Positions 25,901 through 33,193 of a DNA stretch of 64,000 bases are shown here, one piece after another. A program made the position numbers and the translations under genes. The first letter of the stretch is position 1. Each line of letters opens with the position of its first letter. Source of the stretch: Amycolatopsis azurea DSM 43854 (GTDB lineage Bacteria; Actinomycetota; Actinomycetes; Mycobacteriales; Pseudonocardiaceae); the NCBI RefSeq assembly GCF_001995215.1, contig NZ_MUXN01000005.1, positions 248,001 to 312,000 of the forward strand, in the 5' to 3' direction. Under the pieces are notes generated by a model that was given only the letters and a program-made list of their open reading frames with translations, had not been told where the DNA came from and did not search any database.

Positions 25901-26105
25901 GCTCCGGGGCGACCCCGAGCGGGCGGCGGTCCTGATCGGCGCCGCGGTGACCATCCGGGGCACCCCGTTCGCGGTCGACCTGGACGCCGCCCTGCTCCGG
26001 ACGTCCGCGCGGAAGCGGCTCGGCGACGACTTCGACCGGGCCTACCGCCGGGGCCTCGGCGTACGCGGCGCCGCTCAACTGGCCGGGTTCCCCAGCGAGT
26101 CCTGA
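22965..26105 (+). CDS. AfsR/SARP-family transcriptional regulator with NB-ARC and TPR domains
   Basis: A 1046-residue multidomain regulator. Order: OmpR-type winged helix (1-90, LFALLALEAGRVVPAERLID), bacterial transcriptional activator domain (about 95-240), NTPase with P-loop GPGGAGKTR (about 286-294) and Walker B LLVLDNCEHL (about 361), a winged-helix/arm region (about 510-590), then TPR-like repeats to the end. Such proteins activate secondary-metabolite or developmental genes. The gene is divergent from the aminotransferase operon and may control it. The last 31 bases overlap the convergent PH-domain gene. Confidence 0.88.
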   Translation: MRFGVLGATEVRRDDGTAVGIGGPRVRTLFALLALEAGRVVPAERLIDGLYGEQPPEGVANALQSQVSRLRGALKDLAPVEFSPAGYRLAVDPGEVDVHRFERLAAEGRRTLAAGDAAKASELLRDALGLWRGPAFADITDAPFRDPQVTRLNELKTSAIEDRAEAELKLGRHEDVLAGLREVIDDQPLRERPRALLIRALHAAGRQADALTAFEDARRALADELGADPGPELAAAHLAVLRGETPPVKAATAPLPAQLTSFIGREGDLRHVLGQLDRSRLVTLTGPGGAGKTRLAVETAAAADLPAVFVELAPYSEDADVAHAVLTALGLRTVPLGAVTTPVETAPLDRLIGALADRAVLLVLDNCEHLVEAAAKLVARLLGAAAALRVLATSREPLGITGEVVSPVPRLAVPPPGTPPVRSLEFAAVRLFADRARANDPGFAVDDTTAGDVQRVCAALDGLPLAIELAAARVRTLPVGEIASRLDDRFRLLSKGSRGAESRHRTLRGVVEWSWDLLADDERLLGRRLTVFAGGTTLADAEAVCAVPDTADLLPSLVDRSLVERTGDRYRMLETIRAFFAEKLAEAGETERLRRAHAEHFLALSEEADPLLRTGDQLAWLDRLDAAYDDLLAALRWAADADVRIALRLSASLVTYWWMRGRRFEGSTLCLEVVKNLGPKPPEGLEEEYQLCVLSAAAGLRGGVEHEALGRHFPEVDSLVRNMVSAPKNPALLMLMGVVTGPPGDDDELLKRGQALLAHSDAWSLALVPTGYGLRMLMQGKLETAEGLLREGEAAFRAIGERWGLSMTLDHLSQILIWTNRQSEALEMMDEALRLMRELGASDDNADLLCRRGTSKLLHGDAAGARADFELAVEIARRAGMPESRAFGYVGLATLSRHGGDLATARALSELALSECSGGSFTSEGGRSGARISLGWVAAAEGDLDQAEELHRQALESADQWNDSTTLACAVEGLAGVALLRGDPERAAVLIGAAVTIRGTPFAVDLDAALLRTSARKRLGDDFDRAYRRGLGVRGAAQLAGFPSES

Positions 26106-26770
26106 GCACGGGTCAGCCGGATCCCCTGCGGCGCGAACCGACCGATGGCCTCGGTCAGCAGGCGTTGGTCGAGTTCGCTGTCCTGGACCGCGACGTACAG
26201 CGGTTCCGCGTTGACCGGGGCGGCGCCGAGCCGGGTCATCCCGGGGCCGACCGGGTCGATGGTGAGCCGGGTGACGTCACGCCAGGGCACGATCGTCCGC
26301 TCGACCCGGACGCCCACCGCGTCCAGTTCGAAGAGCATCCACCGCTGGTCGTGCAGCGACCGCACGTAGGCGATGGTGCCGACGCCGCCGGCGATCAGGA
26401 CGATCCGCAGCGGACCGGGCGCCCCGATCGAACCGAGCAGCGCGGCGAGCCCGAAGAAGGCCACCAGGAGCCCGGTCAGCTTCGCGGCGCCGACGAGGCC
26501 CGCGTTCGGCTTGTGCACCCGGAACCGGACGTTGCGCATCAGCTGCTTCGTGAGCACCCCACCGCCGACGGCGACGGCCGCCGCGATCAGCGTCACCACC
26601 AGCGCGCCCGGGGTGAAGTCGACCAGCGCGTTGTATCCGGCGATCAGCGCGACGAAGCCGCCGATGACGGTCAGCGCCAGCGCGCCCTTGCCCTTGCGCA
26701 CCTCCCGCTCACGGCGTTCGAGCGCGGCCTGGTCCGGTGCGGCGAGGAAACCGCCGTCGATGTTCCTCAT
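26075..26770 (-). CDS. Membrane protein with PH-like domain, unknown function
   Basis: A 231-residue protein with four hydrophobic segments (about 30-50, 55-75, 95-112 and 118-134), followed by a C-terminal PH-like (bPH) region where LFELDAVGVRVERTIVPWRDVTRL is the tell-tale stretch. Function unknown. The ATG lies 4 bases inside the end of the small membrane protein gene (ATGA), so the two form a unit. The 3' end overlaps the AfsR gene by 31 bases. Confidence 0.68.
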   Translation of the reverse strand: MRNIDGGFLAAPDQAALERREREVRKGKGALALTVIGGFVALIAGYNALVDFTPGALVVTLIAAAVAVGGGVLTKQLMRNVRFRVHKPNAGLVGAAKLTGLLVAFFGLAALLGSIGAPGPLRIVLIAGGVGTIAYVRSLHDQRWMLFELDAVGVRVERTIVPWRDVTRLTIDPVGPGMTRLGAAPVNAEPLYVAVQDSELDQRLLTEAIGRFAPQGIRLTRAQDSLGNPAS

Positions 26771-26997
26771 CGGGCGTCACGCCGCGCCGCGTCGTGGGCT
26801 GCCGCGGCCGCCCGGCGCTCGCGCTGACGGCGGTCGAGGACGTACAGCAGCGCACCGGCGCCGGCGCTCAGCGCGGCGTAGAACAGGTCCTGCACGCCGT
26901 CGTCGGGGTAGCCGGTGGAGAACTCGGTCATCGCGAGCGCGATGAAGAGGACGCACAGCACGCCCCCGGCGATCATGTACACCTTGTTGCTCAGCAT
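26767..26997 (-). CDS. Small two-helix membrane protein
   Basis: A 76-residue protein with two hydrophobic segments (about 5-22 and 36-52) and a strongly basic, Ala-rich C-terminal tail. The ATG at 26997 is preferred over an upstream one because GAGGGAA lies 4 bases before it and residues 1-18 of the longer form are not membrane-like. It is coupled to the PH-domain protein gene. No known family. Confidence 0.6.
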   Translation of the reverse strand: MLSNKVYMIAGGVLCVLFIALAMTEFSTGYPDDGVQDLFYAALSAGAGALLYVLDRRQRERRAAAAAHDAARRDAR

Positions 26998-27120
26998 GGC
27001 TTCCCTCACTGGTCGTTTGCCGTGGTGAGAGCACTTTCGCGCGGGGCACATGACATTCGGATGACAAGCCGTCAGCGCGTGGTGCGCGGACGGTCAGCGG
27101 CGGCGGACACGCTCCGGAGC

Positions 27121-28218
27121 ATGACCTACCTCGCGGGATCTCCCGAAGACTTCCTCGCCGTACGGCACCTGACGCTGCGCGGCACGCAGGCCGAGATCGG
27201 CCACGCCCTCGGCGCCGAGACCAAAGAGCGTTCGGACTGGTCGCCGCCGCCGGTCGAGCCGATCGTCGCCAAGGCGCGGCGCACCTGGTTCGCCCGGAAC
27301 TGGCCGCAGTACGCCGAACGCACGGCCGGGTTCGCCGAGGCGTACGGGCTCGCGGCCGACGCGGCGGTCTCCTTCGACAACGCTTCGGCCCTGCCCGCCG
27401 GATCGGGCTGTTCGGCGCTGTGGACCGGCAGCGCGCTCGGCCGGAACTACGACTTCTTCACCTTGAGCTGGACCCAGCTGGGCGCGGTGATGGCGGGCTC
27501 GGACCCGGTCGACGACGGGACCGTGCCGATGGCGTCACGGCCCTACGTCCTGACCACGATCCCCGACGACGGCCTCGCCTCGACGTCGCTTTCGATGTCC
27601 ACAGTGGACGGTGCGATGGAAGGCGTCAACGAGGCGGGACTCGTCGTCGCGCTGCTGATGGCCGACCTCGAGGCGGCCACTCCGCTGGACCACGATCCCG
27701 GGCCGCAGGCGGGTCTCTCGGTGCCCCAGGTCTGCCGGTACCTGCTGGACACCTGCGAAACCGTCGACGAGGCCAAGGAAGCGCTGATGCTCGCCAAGCA
27801 GTACACGCACGGCGCGCCCTGCCACTACATCGTCGCCGACGCCTCGGGCCGCGGCTTCGTCTACGAGCGCGGCGCGCACGACATCGAGTACTTCGTCGAG
27901 GTCGGCGACGGGCCGCTGTGCGTCACGAACCACCTGCTGCACCGCCACCCGGACCTCGAAGCGCTGCCCGAGGACACCCCGGAGACCATGCTGACCTACC
28001 AGCGGCTTCGCACGCTGACCAAGGAAGCGGGAGCCGGGCCGCGCGACGCGCTCGACGCGGTGTCCGTCGCGATCGAGCCCGGCGCGCCGTGGCGGACGTT
28101 GTGGCGCAGCGTCCTCGATCCGGCGGCCCGCACCATGAGCACCCGGTTTTACCTGGGTGACGGCGAGAACGGCACCGCGCGGCACTCGCCGGAGCTCACG
28201 TTCGGGATTTCGCGGTGA
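27121..28218 (+). CDS. C45-family autoproteolytic acyltransferase/hydrolase
   Basis: A 365-residue Ntn-hydrolase of the C45 group (isopenicillin-N acyltransferase-like, related to choloylglycine hydrolases). The presumed nucleophile, exposed by self-cleavage, is Cys97 in AGSGCSALW, followed by the family motif GRNYDFF. STVDGAMEGVNEAGLVVAL and LCVTNH are further family blocks. It would hydrolyse or transfer an amide-linked acyl group in the cytosol. Start ATG at 27121. The DHA2 exporter start overlaps its stop (GTGA), suggesting that its product or substrate is exported. Confidence 0.82.
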   Translation: MTYLAGSPEDFLAVRHLTLRGTQAEIGHALGAETKERSDWSPPPVEPIVAKARRTWFARNWPQYAERTAGFAEAYGLAADAAVSFDNASALPAGSGCSALWTGSALGRNYDFFTLSWTQLGAVMAGSDPVDDGTVPMASRPYVLTTIPDDGLASTSLSMSTVDGAMEGVNEAGLVVALLMADLEAATPLDHDPGPQAGLSVPQVCRYLLDTCETVDEAKEALMLAKQYTHGAPCHYIVADASGRGFVYERGAHDIEYFVEVGDGPLCVTNHLLHRHPDLEALPEDTPETMLTYQRLRTLTKEAGAGPRDALDAVSVAIEPGAPWRTLWRSVLDPAARTMSTRFYLGDGENGTARHSPELTFGISR

Positions 28219-29759
28219 CCATCGGCAAGGGCCGCAAGATCGGCACCGTCGCGGTCTGCGTGCTGGCGCAGCTGCTGATCGCGATCGACCTGACCGTGCT
28301 GCACCTGGTGCTGCCGTCGCTTTCGGAGCAGCTGCACCCGTCGACGACGGAACTGCTGTGGATCGCCGACGCGTACGGCTTCGCGCTCGCCGGGCTGCTG
28401 ATCACGATGGGGAACGTCGGCGACCGCGTCGGCCGGAAGAAACTGCTGCTGATCGGGGCGTCGCTGTTCGGCGCCGCTTCGGTGATCACGGCGTACGCGC
28501 CGTCGTCGGAACTCCTGATCGCCGCCCGGGCGCTGCTCGGGGTCGCCGCCGCGACGCTCATGCCGTCGACGCTGTCGATCCTGCGGAACGTGTTCACCGG
28601 CAAGGAACGCGCGGCCGTGATCGGGGTTTCGAGCGGGCTGACGATCCTCGGTTTCGGCATGGGACCGCTCGTCGGCGGGTTCCTGCTCGACCATTTCTGG
28701 TGGGGTTCGGTGTTCCTGGTCAACGTGCCGGTCGTGGTGGTCATGGTGATCGCGGGCGCGCTGATCCTGCCCGAGTCGAAGAACCCGGCGCCGAGCCGGA
28801 TCGACGTGCCGAGCGTGCTGCTGTCCGTCGCCGGCATGGTCGGGATCGTCTACACGATCAAGGAAATCGCGTACAAAGGCTGGGAGAACTGGGACATCGT
28901 TGTCGCCGCGGTGCTCGGGCTCGGCTGCCTGCTCGCGTTCGTCCTGCGGCAGCCGCGGCTGGCCGAACCGCTGATGGACCTGAAGCTGTTCGCGCAGCGG
29001 GCGTTCTCGGCGACCGTCGGTACCACGATCCTGGCGATGTTCGCGCAGCTGGCGGTCTCGCTGATGTTCGCGCAGTACCTCCAGCTGGTGGCAGGCTGGT
29101 CGCCGCTGAAGTCCGGGCTCGCCGGACTGCCCGGGATGGGCGGCGCGATCCTCGGCGGCGTACTCGCGCCGCTGGCGATCAAGGCGTTCGGCCGGGCCGT
29201 CACCATCGCGCTGGGCTGTGCGTTCTCGGCGGTCGGCTTCGCGTTGTACTCGGGTATCGGCGTGACGATCGTCTACACCGACCTGCTGTTCGCGATGATC
29301 GTGTTCGGGGTCGGGCTGGCGCTGATCCTGTCCGTCGCGACGGACACGGTGCTCGGCGTCGTGCCGAAGGACCGGGCGGGCGCGGCGTCGGCGATCTCCG
29401 AAACGGCGACCGAACTCGGTGGGGCGCTGGGGATCGCGATCCTCGGCAGTGTGCTCGGCGCGCTGTACCGCAGGGAGCTCGTCGTCCCGGACGGCGTGCC
29501 GCCCGAGGCCGCCGGGGCGATCTCGGACACCCTCGGCGGCGCCGTCCAGGTCGCGGCGCAGCTCCCGCCCGAGCAAGGAGCGGTGATCCTCACCAGCGCG
29601 AAAGCGGCGTTCGTCGACGGGTTGCAGGTGACGATGCTGTGCTCGGCCGGGTTGATGGCGCTGCTGGCGGTGAGCGCGCTGTTCACGCTGCGCGGGGTGC
29701 CGAAGGAGCTCGAAGACCCCGAAGACGAGCCCGCGCCGGTTCCGGTCCCGGTGGGCTGA
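28215..29759 (+). CDS. MFS drug exporter, DHA2 family (14 TM)
   Basis: A 514-residue proton antiporter of the EmrB/QacA type with about 14 membrane segments. Motif A is present as GNVGDRVGRKKLL (about 73-85) and motif C-like glycines occur in segment 5 (GFGMGPLVGGFLL). It starts with a GTG that overlaps the C45 gene stop. The stop codon lies at the edge of a nested hairpin element (29753-29835). It probably exports a small molecule handled by the C45 enzyme. Confidence 0.87.
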   Translation: MTIGKGRKIGTVAVCVLAQLLIAIDLTVLHLVLPSLSEQLHPSTTELLWIADAYGFALAGLLITMGNVGDRVGRKKLLLIGASLFGAASVITAYAPSSELLIAARALLGVAAATLMPSTLSILRNVFTGKERAAVIGVSSGLTILGFGMGPLVGGFLLDHFWWGSVFLVNVPVVVVMVIAGALILPESKNPAPSRIDVPSVLLSVAGMVGIVYTIKEIAYKGWENWDIVVAAVLGLGCLLAFVLRQPRLAEPLMDLKLFAQRAFSATVGTTILAMFAQLAVSLMFAQYLQLVAGWSPLKSGLAGLPGMGGAILGGVLAPLAIKAFGRAVTIALGCAFSAVGFALYSGIGVTIVYTDLLFAMIVFGVGLALILSVATDTVLGVVPKDRAGAASAISETATELGGALGIAILGSVLGALYRRELVVPDGVPPEAAGAISDTLGGAVQVAAQLPPEQGAVILTSAKAAFVDGLQVTMLCSAGLMALLAVSALFTLRGVPKELEDPEDEPAPVPVPVG

Positions 29760-29835
29760 AGGGGCCCTTCACCGCATGGGACGCGGTGAAGGACGCTTTC
29801 CCCGCATCTCATGCGGGGAAAGCGTCCTTCAGCCC
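29753..29835. terminator. Nested palindromic element between convergent genes (copy 1)
   Basis: A perfect 20-base hairpin: GAAGGACGCTTTCCCCGCAT (29788-29807), loop CTC, and its complement at 29811-29830. Before it, TTCACCGC (29768-29775) pairs with GCGGTGAA (29783-29790), and outer arms GGGCTGAAGG (29753-29762) and CCTTCAGCCC (29826-29835) enclose the whole. The stop codons of both convergent genes lie within it. A related copy occurs at 35914-35990. It can serve as a two-way terminator, but the shared sequence marks a repeat family. Confidence 0.75.
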
Positions 29836-30320
29836 CTCGGTCCGGCCAGCGGCACGGCGCGGCGGTCACCGGAGCGCACCATGGCGAGCAGAGGTTTCGT
29901 GGCCACCGAGAGCAGCCGGGCCGCGAACGTGCGCCCGTTGCGGCGCGCGATGTCCGGGCCGAAGGCGTCCATCAGCGCGACGAGGCCGGGCAGCGGCCGC
30001 ACGAACAGCGTCACCTCGGTGATGAGCCCGTCCTCGCCGAGTTTCAGCACCGCCGCCTCTTCGATCTCCTCCTCGCCGATGCGCGCGGTGTAGACGACCA
30101 CCCGCGTCGACGCGTCGCCGGTGTCGGTGTGGAACCGCACGTCGCGCAGATGCGAGTAGGCGACTTCCAGCAGCGGCTCGAGTTCCGCGTGCCCGGTGAA
30201 CCGGACCCGGCTCGTCAGCGGCGAGTGCACGACCGCGTCCGGCGCGAAGGCGCTCAGCGCGAGTTCGACGTCCCTGGTCTCGAGGGCCCGGCGGTACCGC
30301 TCGGTGGTGTCGATGCTCAT
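29829..30320 (-). CDS. SnoaL/NTF2-like protein
   Basis: A 163-residue small alpha+beta barrel protein (SnoaL-like: YRRALETRDVELALSAFAPDAVVHSP at 8-33). The NTF2-like fold hosts polyketide cyclases, isomerases and ligand-binding proteins. Residues 120-163 add a helical tail. The ATG at 30320 overlaps the TetR gene stop (ATGA), so it is the second gene of that unit and probably under the same repressor. Its stop codon lies in the nested palindrome. No catalytic assignment is possible. Confidence 0.72.
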   Translation of the reverse strand: MSIDTTERYRRALETRDVELALSAFAPDAVVHSPLTSRVRFTGHAELEPLLEVAYSHLRDVRFHTDTGDASTRVVVYTARIGEEEIEEAAVLKLGEDGLITEVTLFVRPLPGLVALMDAFGPDIARRNGRTFAARLLSVATKPLLAMVRSGDRRAVPLAGPRG

Positions 30321-30928
30321 GTGTCCTCCTGGATCAGGTTCCCCAGACCGCGCCACAGCAGATCCGCCGTGAGCGCGACGACTTGCTCCCGCGGGATGTC
30401 GCGGTTGCTCCACCACCAGGTGGCGATGGCGTTCAGTGCGCTCTTCGCCGCTTCGGCGAGCGCTTCGTTCGCGCGGTCGCGCGGCAGGTCCGCGGTCAGC
30501 GCCAGGCCCGGGACCCTGGCGAACACCTCGGTCAGCTGCCCGGTGGCCCTGGCCTGCCCACGCCGGTGCACCTCGGCGACGCCCTCGTCGGACGGCGTCT
30601 CGGCGAAGATCATCCGCCAGCCGCGTTCGTTCGTCTCCATCCAGGCGAAGATCGCCGCGACCCGGCCGCGCAGCAGTTCCTCGGCGGTGTCCGACGGCGG
30701 CAGCTCCGCCCAGCCCGCCAGCAGACTGTCCACTTCGGACTCCAGCAGACCGGCGTACAGCGCGGCCTTGGACGGGAAATGGTCGTAGAGCACGGGCGTG
30801 CTGATCCCGGCGGCCGTCGCGACCTCGCGCATCCCGGCCGCGTCGTACCCCGACGCGGCGAACACCCGGGCCGCCGCGGCCAGGATCCGCTCCCGGCGTT
30901 CGTCCTTGCTCAACCGTTTACCTGACAT
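30317..30928 (-). CDS. TetR-family transcriptional regulator
   Basis: A 203-residue TetR repressor. The N-terminal HTH (about 12-58) reads ILAAAARVFAASGYDAAGMREVATAAGISTPVLYDHF. The ligand-binding part is Ala/Glu-rich helices. Two near-identical palindromes flank the divergent promoter, and one of them covers the ATG at 30928. This implies autorepression and control of the divergent oxidase gene. There is no ribosome site before this ATG; a leaderless transcript is possible. Confidence 0.86.
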   Translation of the reverse strand: MSGKRLSKDERRERILAAAARVFAASGYDAAGMREVATAAGISTPVLYDHFPSKAALYAGLLESEVDSLLAGWAELPPSDTAEELLRGRVAAIFAWMETNERGWRMIFAETPSDEGVAEVHRRGQARATGQLTEVFARVPGLALTADLPRDRANEALAEAAKSALNAIATWWWSNRDIPREQVVALTADLLWRGLGNLIQEDT

Positions 30929-30968
30929 CGGTCAGGTACGCTACCAGTTAACCTGACACCTGTCAGGT
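30919..30968. promoter_or_regulatory. Paired TetR operators
   Basis: TACCTGAC-ATCG-GTCAGGTA (30919-30938) and ACCTGACA-CC-TGTCAGGT (30951-30968) share the half-site ACCTGAC. Their centres are 31 bases apart, about three helix turns. They lie between the TetR gene (ATG at 30928, inside the first site) and the LhgO-like gene (GTG at 30994). The adjacent TetR protein is the obvious ligand. Confidence 0.8.
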
Positions 30969-30993
30969 AGCGCTCCGGGTAACCTGGTCGATC

Positions 30994-32178
30994 GTGCGCA
31001 CAGTCGTAGTCATCGGGGGCGGGATCGTCGGTCTCGCCACAGCCTGGGAACTGACCAAACGAGGCCTGGACGTCACGGTGCTCGAAAAGGAGGACCGCTG
31101 GGCGGCCCACCAGACCGGGCACAACTCGAACGTCGTGCACGCGGGGCTCTACTACAAACCGGGATCCTTCAAGGCGAGGATGTCCACCGCGGGCAACCGG
31201 TCCATTGTGGACTTCGCGCGGCAGTACGGGGTGCCGGTCGAGGTGTGCGGCAAACTGGTCGTCGCCACCTCCGAAGCTGAGCTCCCGGCGCTGAAGGTGC
31301 TCGCCGGACGGGCCGAAGCGAACGGCGTCCCGGCCAAGCTGATCACGCCGAGCGAGGCACGCGAGTACGAGCCCGAGGTCTCGTGCGTCGCCGCGCTGCG
31401 TGTGGAGTCCACCGGCATCATCGACTTCCCCGCCGTCTGCTCCGCGCTGGTGCGGCTGCTCGACGAATCCGACGCCGACCTGCGGCTCGGCACGTCCGCG
31501 CTGGGCATCCGCCCCGGCCGCACCGGCGGCGTCGAGGTGGCGACCGGCGACGAGGTGATCCACGCGGACGCGCTCGTCAACTGCGCGGGTCTGCACGCGG
31601 ACCGCGTCGCGCGGCTCGCCGGGCTCACCCCGAGCGCGCGGATCGTGCCCTTCCGCGGCGAGTACTACGAGCTCAAGCCCGAACGCCGTCACCTGGTGCG
31701 CGGCCTGATCTACCCGGTGCCGGACGCGTCGCTGCCGTTCCTCGGCGTGCACCTGACCCGCATGCTCGACGGCAGCGTGCACGCCGGCCCCAACGCCGTC
31801 CTCGCGCTGCGCCGCGAGGGCTACACCTGGCGCGACTTCTCCGCGAAGGACCTCGCCGAGGTCGCGCGCTTCCCCGGCGTCTGGCGGCTCGCGCGCAAGT
31901 ACGCGTACCCGACGGGGCTCGACGAGGTCCGCCGGTCGTTCTCCCGCCGCCGCTTCGCCGAAAGCCTCGCGCGGCTCGTCCCCGCCGTCACCGAGGACGA
32001 CATCGTGCGGCACGGCTCCGGTGTCCGGGCGCAGGCGCTGCGCCCGGACGGCGCGCTCGTCGACGACTTCCTGATCGAGACCGCGCGGAACCAGGTGCAC
32101 GTCCTCAACGCGCCCTCACCGGCGGCGACGAGCGCGCTGGAGATCGCGAAGCACATCGCCGACGAGGTGTCCGCCTAG
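30994..32178 (+). CDS. lhgO: L-2-hydroxyglutarate oxidase
   Basis: A 394-residue FAD-dependent oxidoreductase of the LhgO (YgaF) group, which oxidises L-2-hydroxyglutarate to 2-oxoglutarate. GGGIVGLATAWEL (8-20) binds FAD; HQTGHNSNVVHAGLYY (39-54) is highly characteristic of LhgO; the end LNAPSPAATSALEIA is typical. The start is GTG at 30994. The TetR operators lie 26-75 bases upstream, so expression is probably repressed by the divergent TetR. The end overlaps the lipoprotein gene by 4 bases. Confidence 0.88.
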   Translation: MRTVVVIGGGIVGLATAWELTKRGLDVTVLEKEDRWAAHQTGHNSNVVHAGLYYKPGSFKARMSTAGNRSIVDFARQYGVPVEVCGKLVVATSEAELPALKVLAGRAEANGVPAKLITPSEAREYEPEVSCVAALRVESTGIIDFPAVCSALVRLLDESDADLRLGTSALGIRPGRTGGVEVATGDEVIHADALVNCAGLHADRVARLAGLTPSARIVPFRGEYYELKPERRHLVRGLIYPVPDASLPFLGVHLTRMLDGSVHAGPNAVLALRREGYTWRDFSAKDLAEVARFPGVWRLARKYAYPTGLDEVRRSFSRRRFAESLARLVPAVTEDDIVRHGSGVRAQALRPDGALVDDFLIETARNQVHVLNAPSPAATSALEIAKHIADEVSA

Positions 32179-33167
32179 GCGGCGGGCGCGTTCGCGGTCA
32201 CCAGCGGCATGACGGCCTGCGGGATCTCGCAGGCCTTGGCGTTGTCACTGAGGTCACCGGTGTCGAGCTTGATCGACGAGGTCTCCGTGATCGGGAAGAG
32301 CGCGACGCAGATCGGGCTGTCCGAGGCGGAGTAGACGATCCACTTCCGGCCGTTCACCATCTGCTCGGCGGGCGTGCCCTCCAGCCCGGGGACGTCCGCC
32401 GTCTTGGTCGCCGTGTAGACCCAGAGGTCGAGAGCCTTCTTGCCCTTGTCGCCGTCCGTGTCGTCCCACTGGCAGCCGTTCTTGGGATCCCTCGACGAGC
32501 CGTTCATCGGCCGCGCGGCCACGAGGTTGAACGAGGCCGCCTGCTCCGGCTTGAGCAGGGAGCACGGGTCGACGTTCACCAGCGGACCGGTCGGCTCGAT
32601 CGGCTTCTGCCCCGGCGGCGCGGTGATCTCCCCGCTCGGCTGCCCGCCGGGCAGATGCGAGGCGATCGCGGGAAGGGCGGCCTTCGCCAGGTCACAGGCC
32701 TTGCTGTTGTCGCCGCCGGGGGCGTCGCTGGAGACCTCGATGAACGTCTTCGCGTCCAGTTCGGTGGTCAGCGAGCAGTAGCTCGGCCCGAGGATGGTCG
32801 CGTACCTGGTCCAGGTGAAGCCGCCGACGCCGAACTTCTCCCCGGGCTGGGCGCCCGCATAGTAGTCGACCGCCGAGAGGTCCTTGCTCTGCGAAACCTC
32901 CAGCGCGACGCCTTCCGGCGCGTCCTCGAGTTCGGGGAAGCGGCAGACCCCGGGGATCTTGCGCTCGGGTTTCGCCGGACGTTCCTTGCCGGGGAACGTG
33001 ACGCCGAGGGCGTCCGCCTGCTCGGCCGTCAGCAGCGCGCACGGCTCGGCCTTCGTGATCACCGGCCCCTGTCCGGGCACCGGCGAGGCCGTACCGCCGA
33101 TCGTCGACGTGCAGCCGCCGAGCGCCAGCACCGCCAGTCCGATCGCGAGCGAATTCCGAAACCGCAT
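32175..33167 (-). CDS. Lipoprotein with two DUF3558 domains
   Basis: A 330-residue exported lipoprotein: signal peptide 1-19 with lipobox LALGGC. Two repeats of the DUF3558 type follow (about 35-175 and 190-325), each opening with (E/D)PC(A/S)LL (T/K)xEQA and holding paired cysteines. DUF3558 proteins are actinobacterial surface lipoproteins of unknown role. GGAGGGGACGC precedes the ATG at 33167. Tail-to-tail with LhgO, 4-base overlap. The 26-base gap to serS upstream suggests it follows serS on one transcript. Confidence 0.82.
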   Translation of the reverse strand: MRFRNSLAIGLAVLALGGCTSTIGGTASPVPGQGPVITKAEPCALLTAEQADALGVTFPGKERPAKPERKIPGVCRFPELEDAPEGVALEVSQSKDLSAVDYYAGAQPGEKFGVGGFTWTRYATILGPSYCSLTTELDAKTFIEVSSDAPGGDNSKACDLAKAALPAIASHLPGGQPSGEITAPPGQKPIEPTGPLVNVDPCSLLKPEQAASFNLVAARPMNGSSRDPKNGCQWDDTDGDKGKKALDLWVYTATKTADVPGLEGTPAEQMVNGRKWIVYSASDSPICVALFPITETSSIKLDTGDLSDNAKACEIPQAVMPLVTANAPAA

Positions 33168-33193
33168 GCGTCCCCTCCTCTTCGGCTCGCACC

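Noticed and set aside
22965-26105. Start of an antibiotic biosynthetic cluster, because of the AfsR/SARP regulator
   Set aside because: No polyketide, NRPS or terpene genes are adjacent; the regulator faces a sugar operon and housekeeping genes instead.
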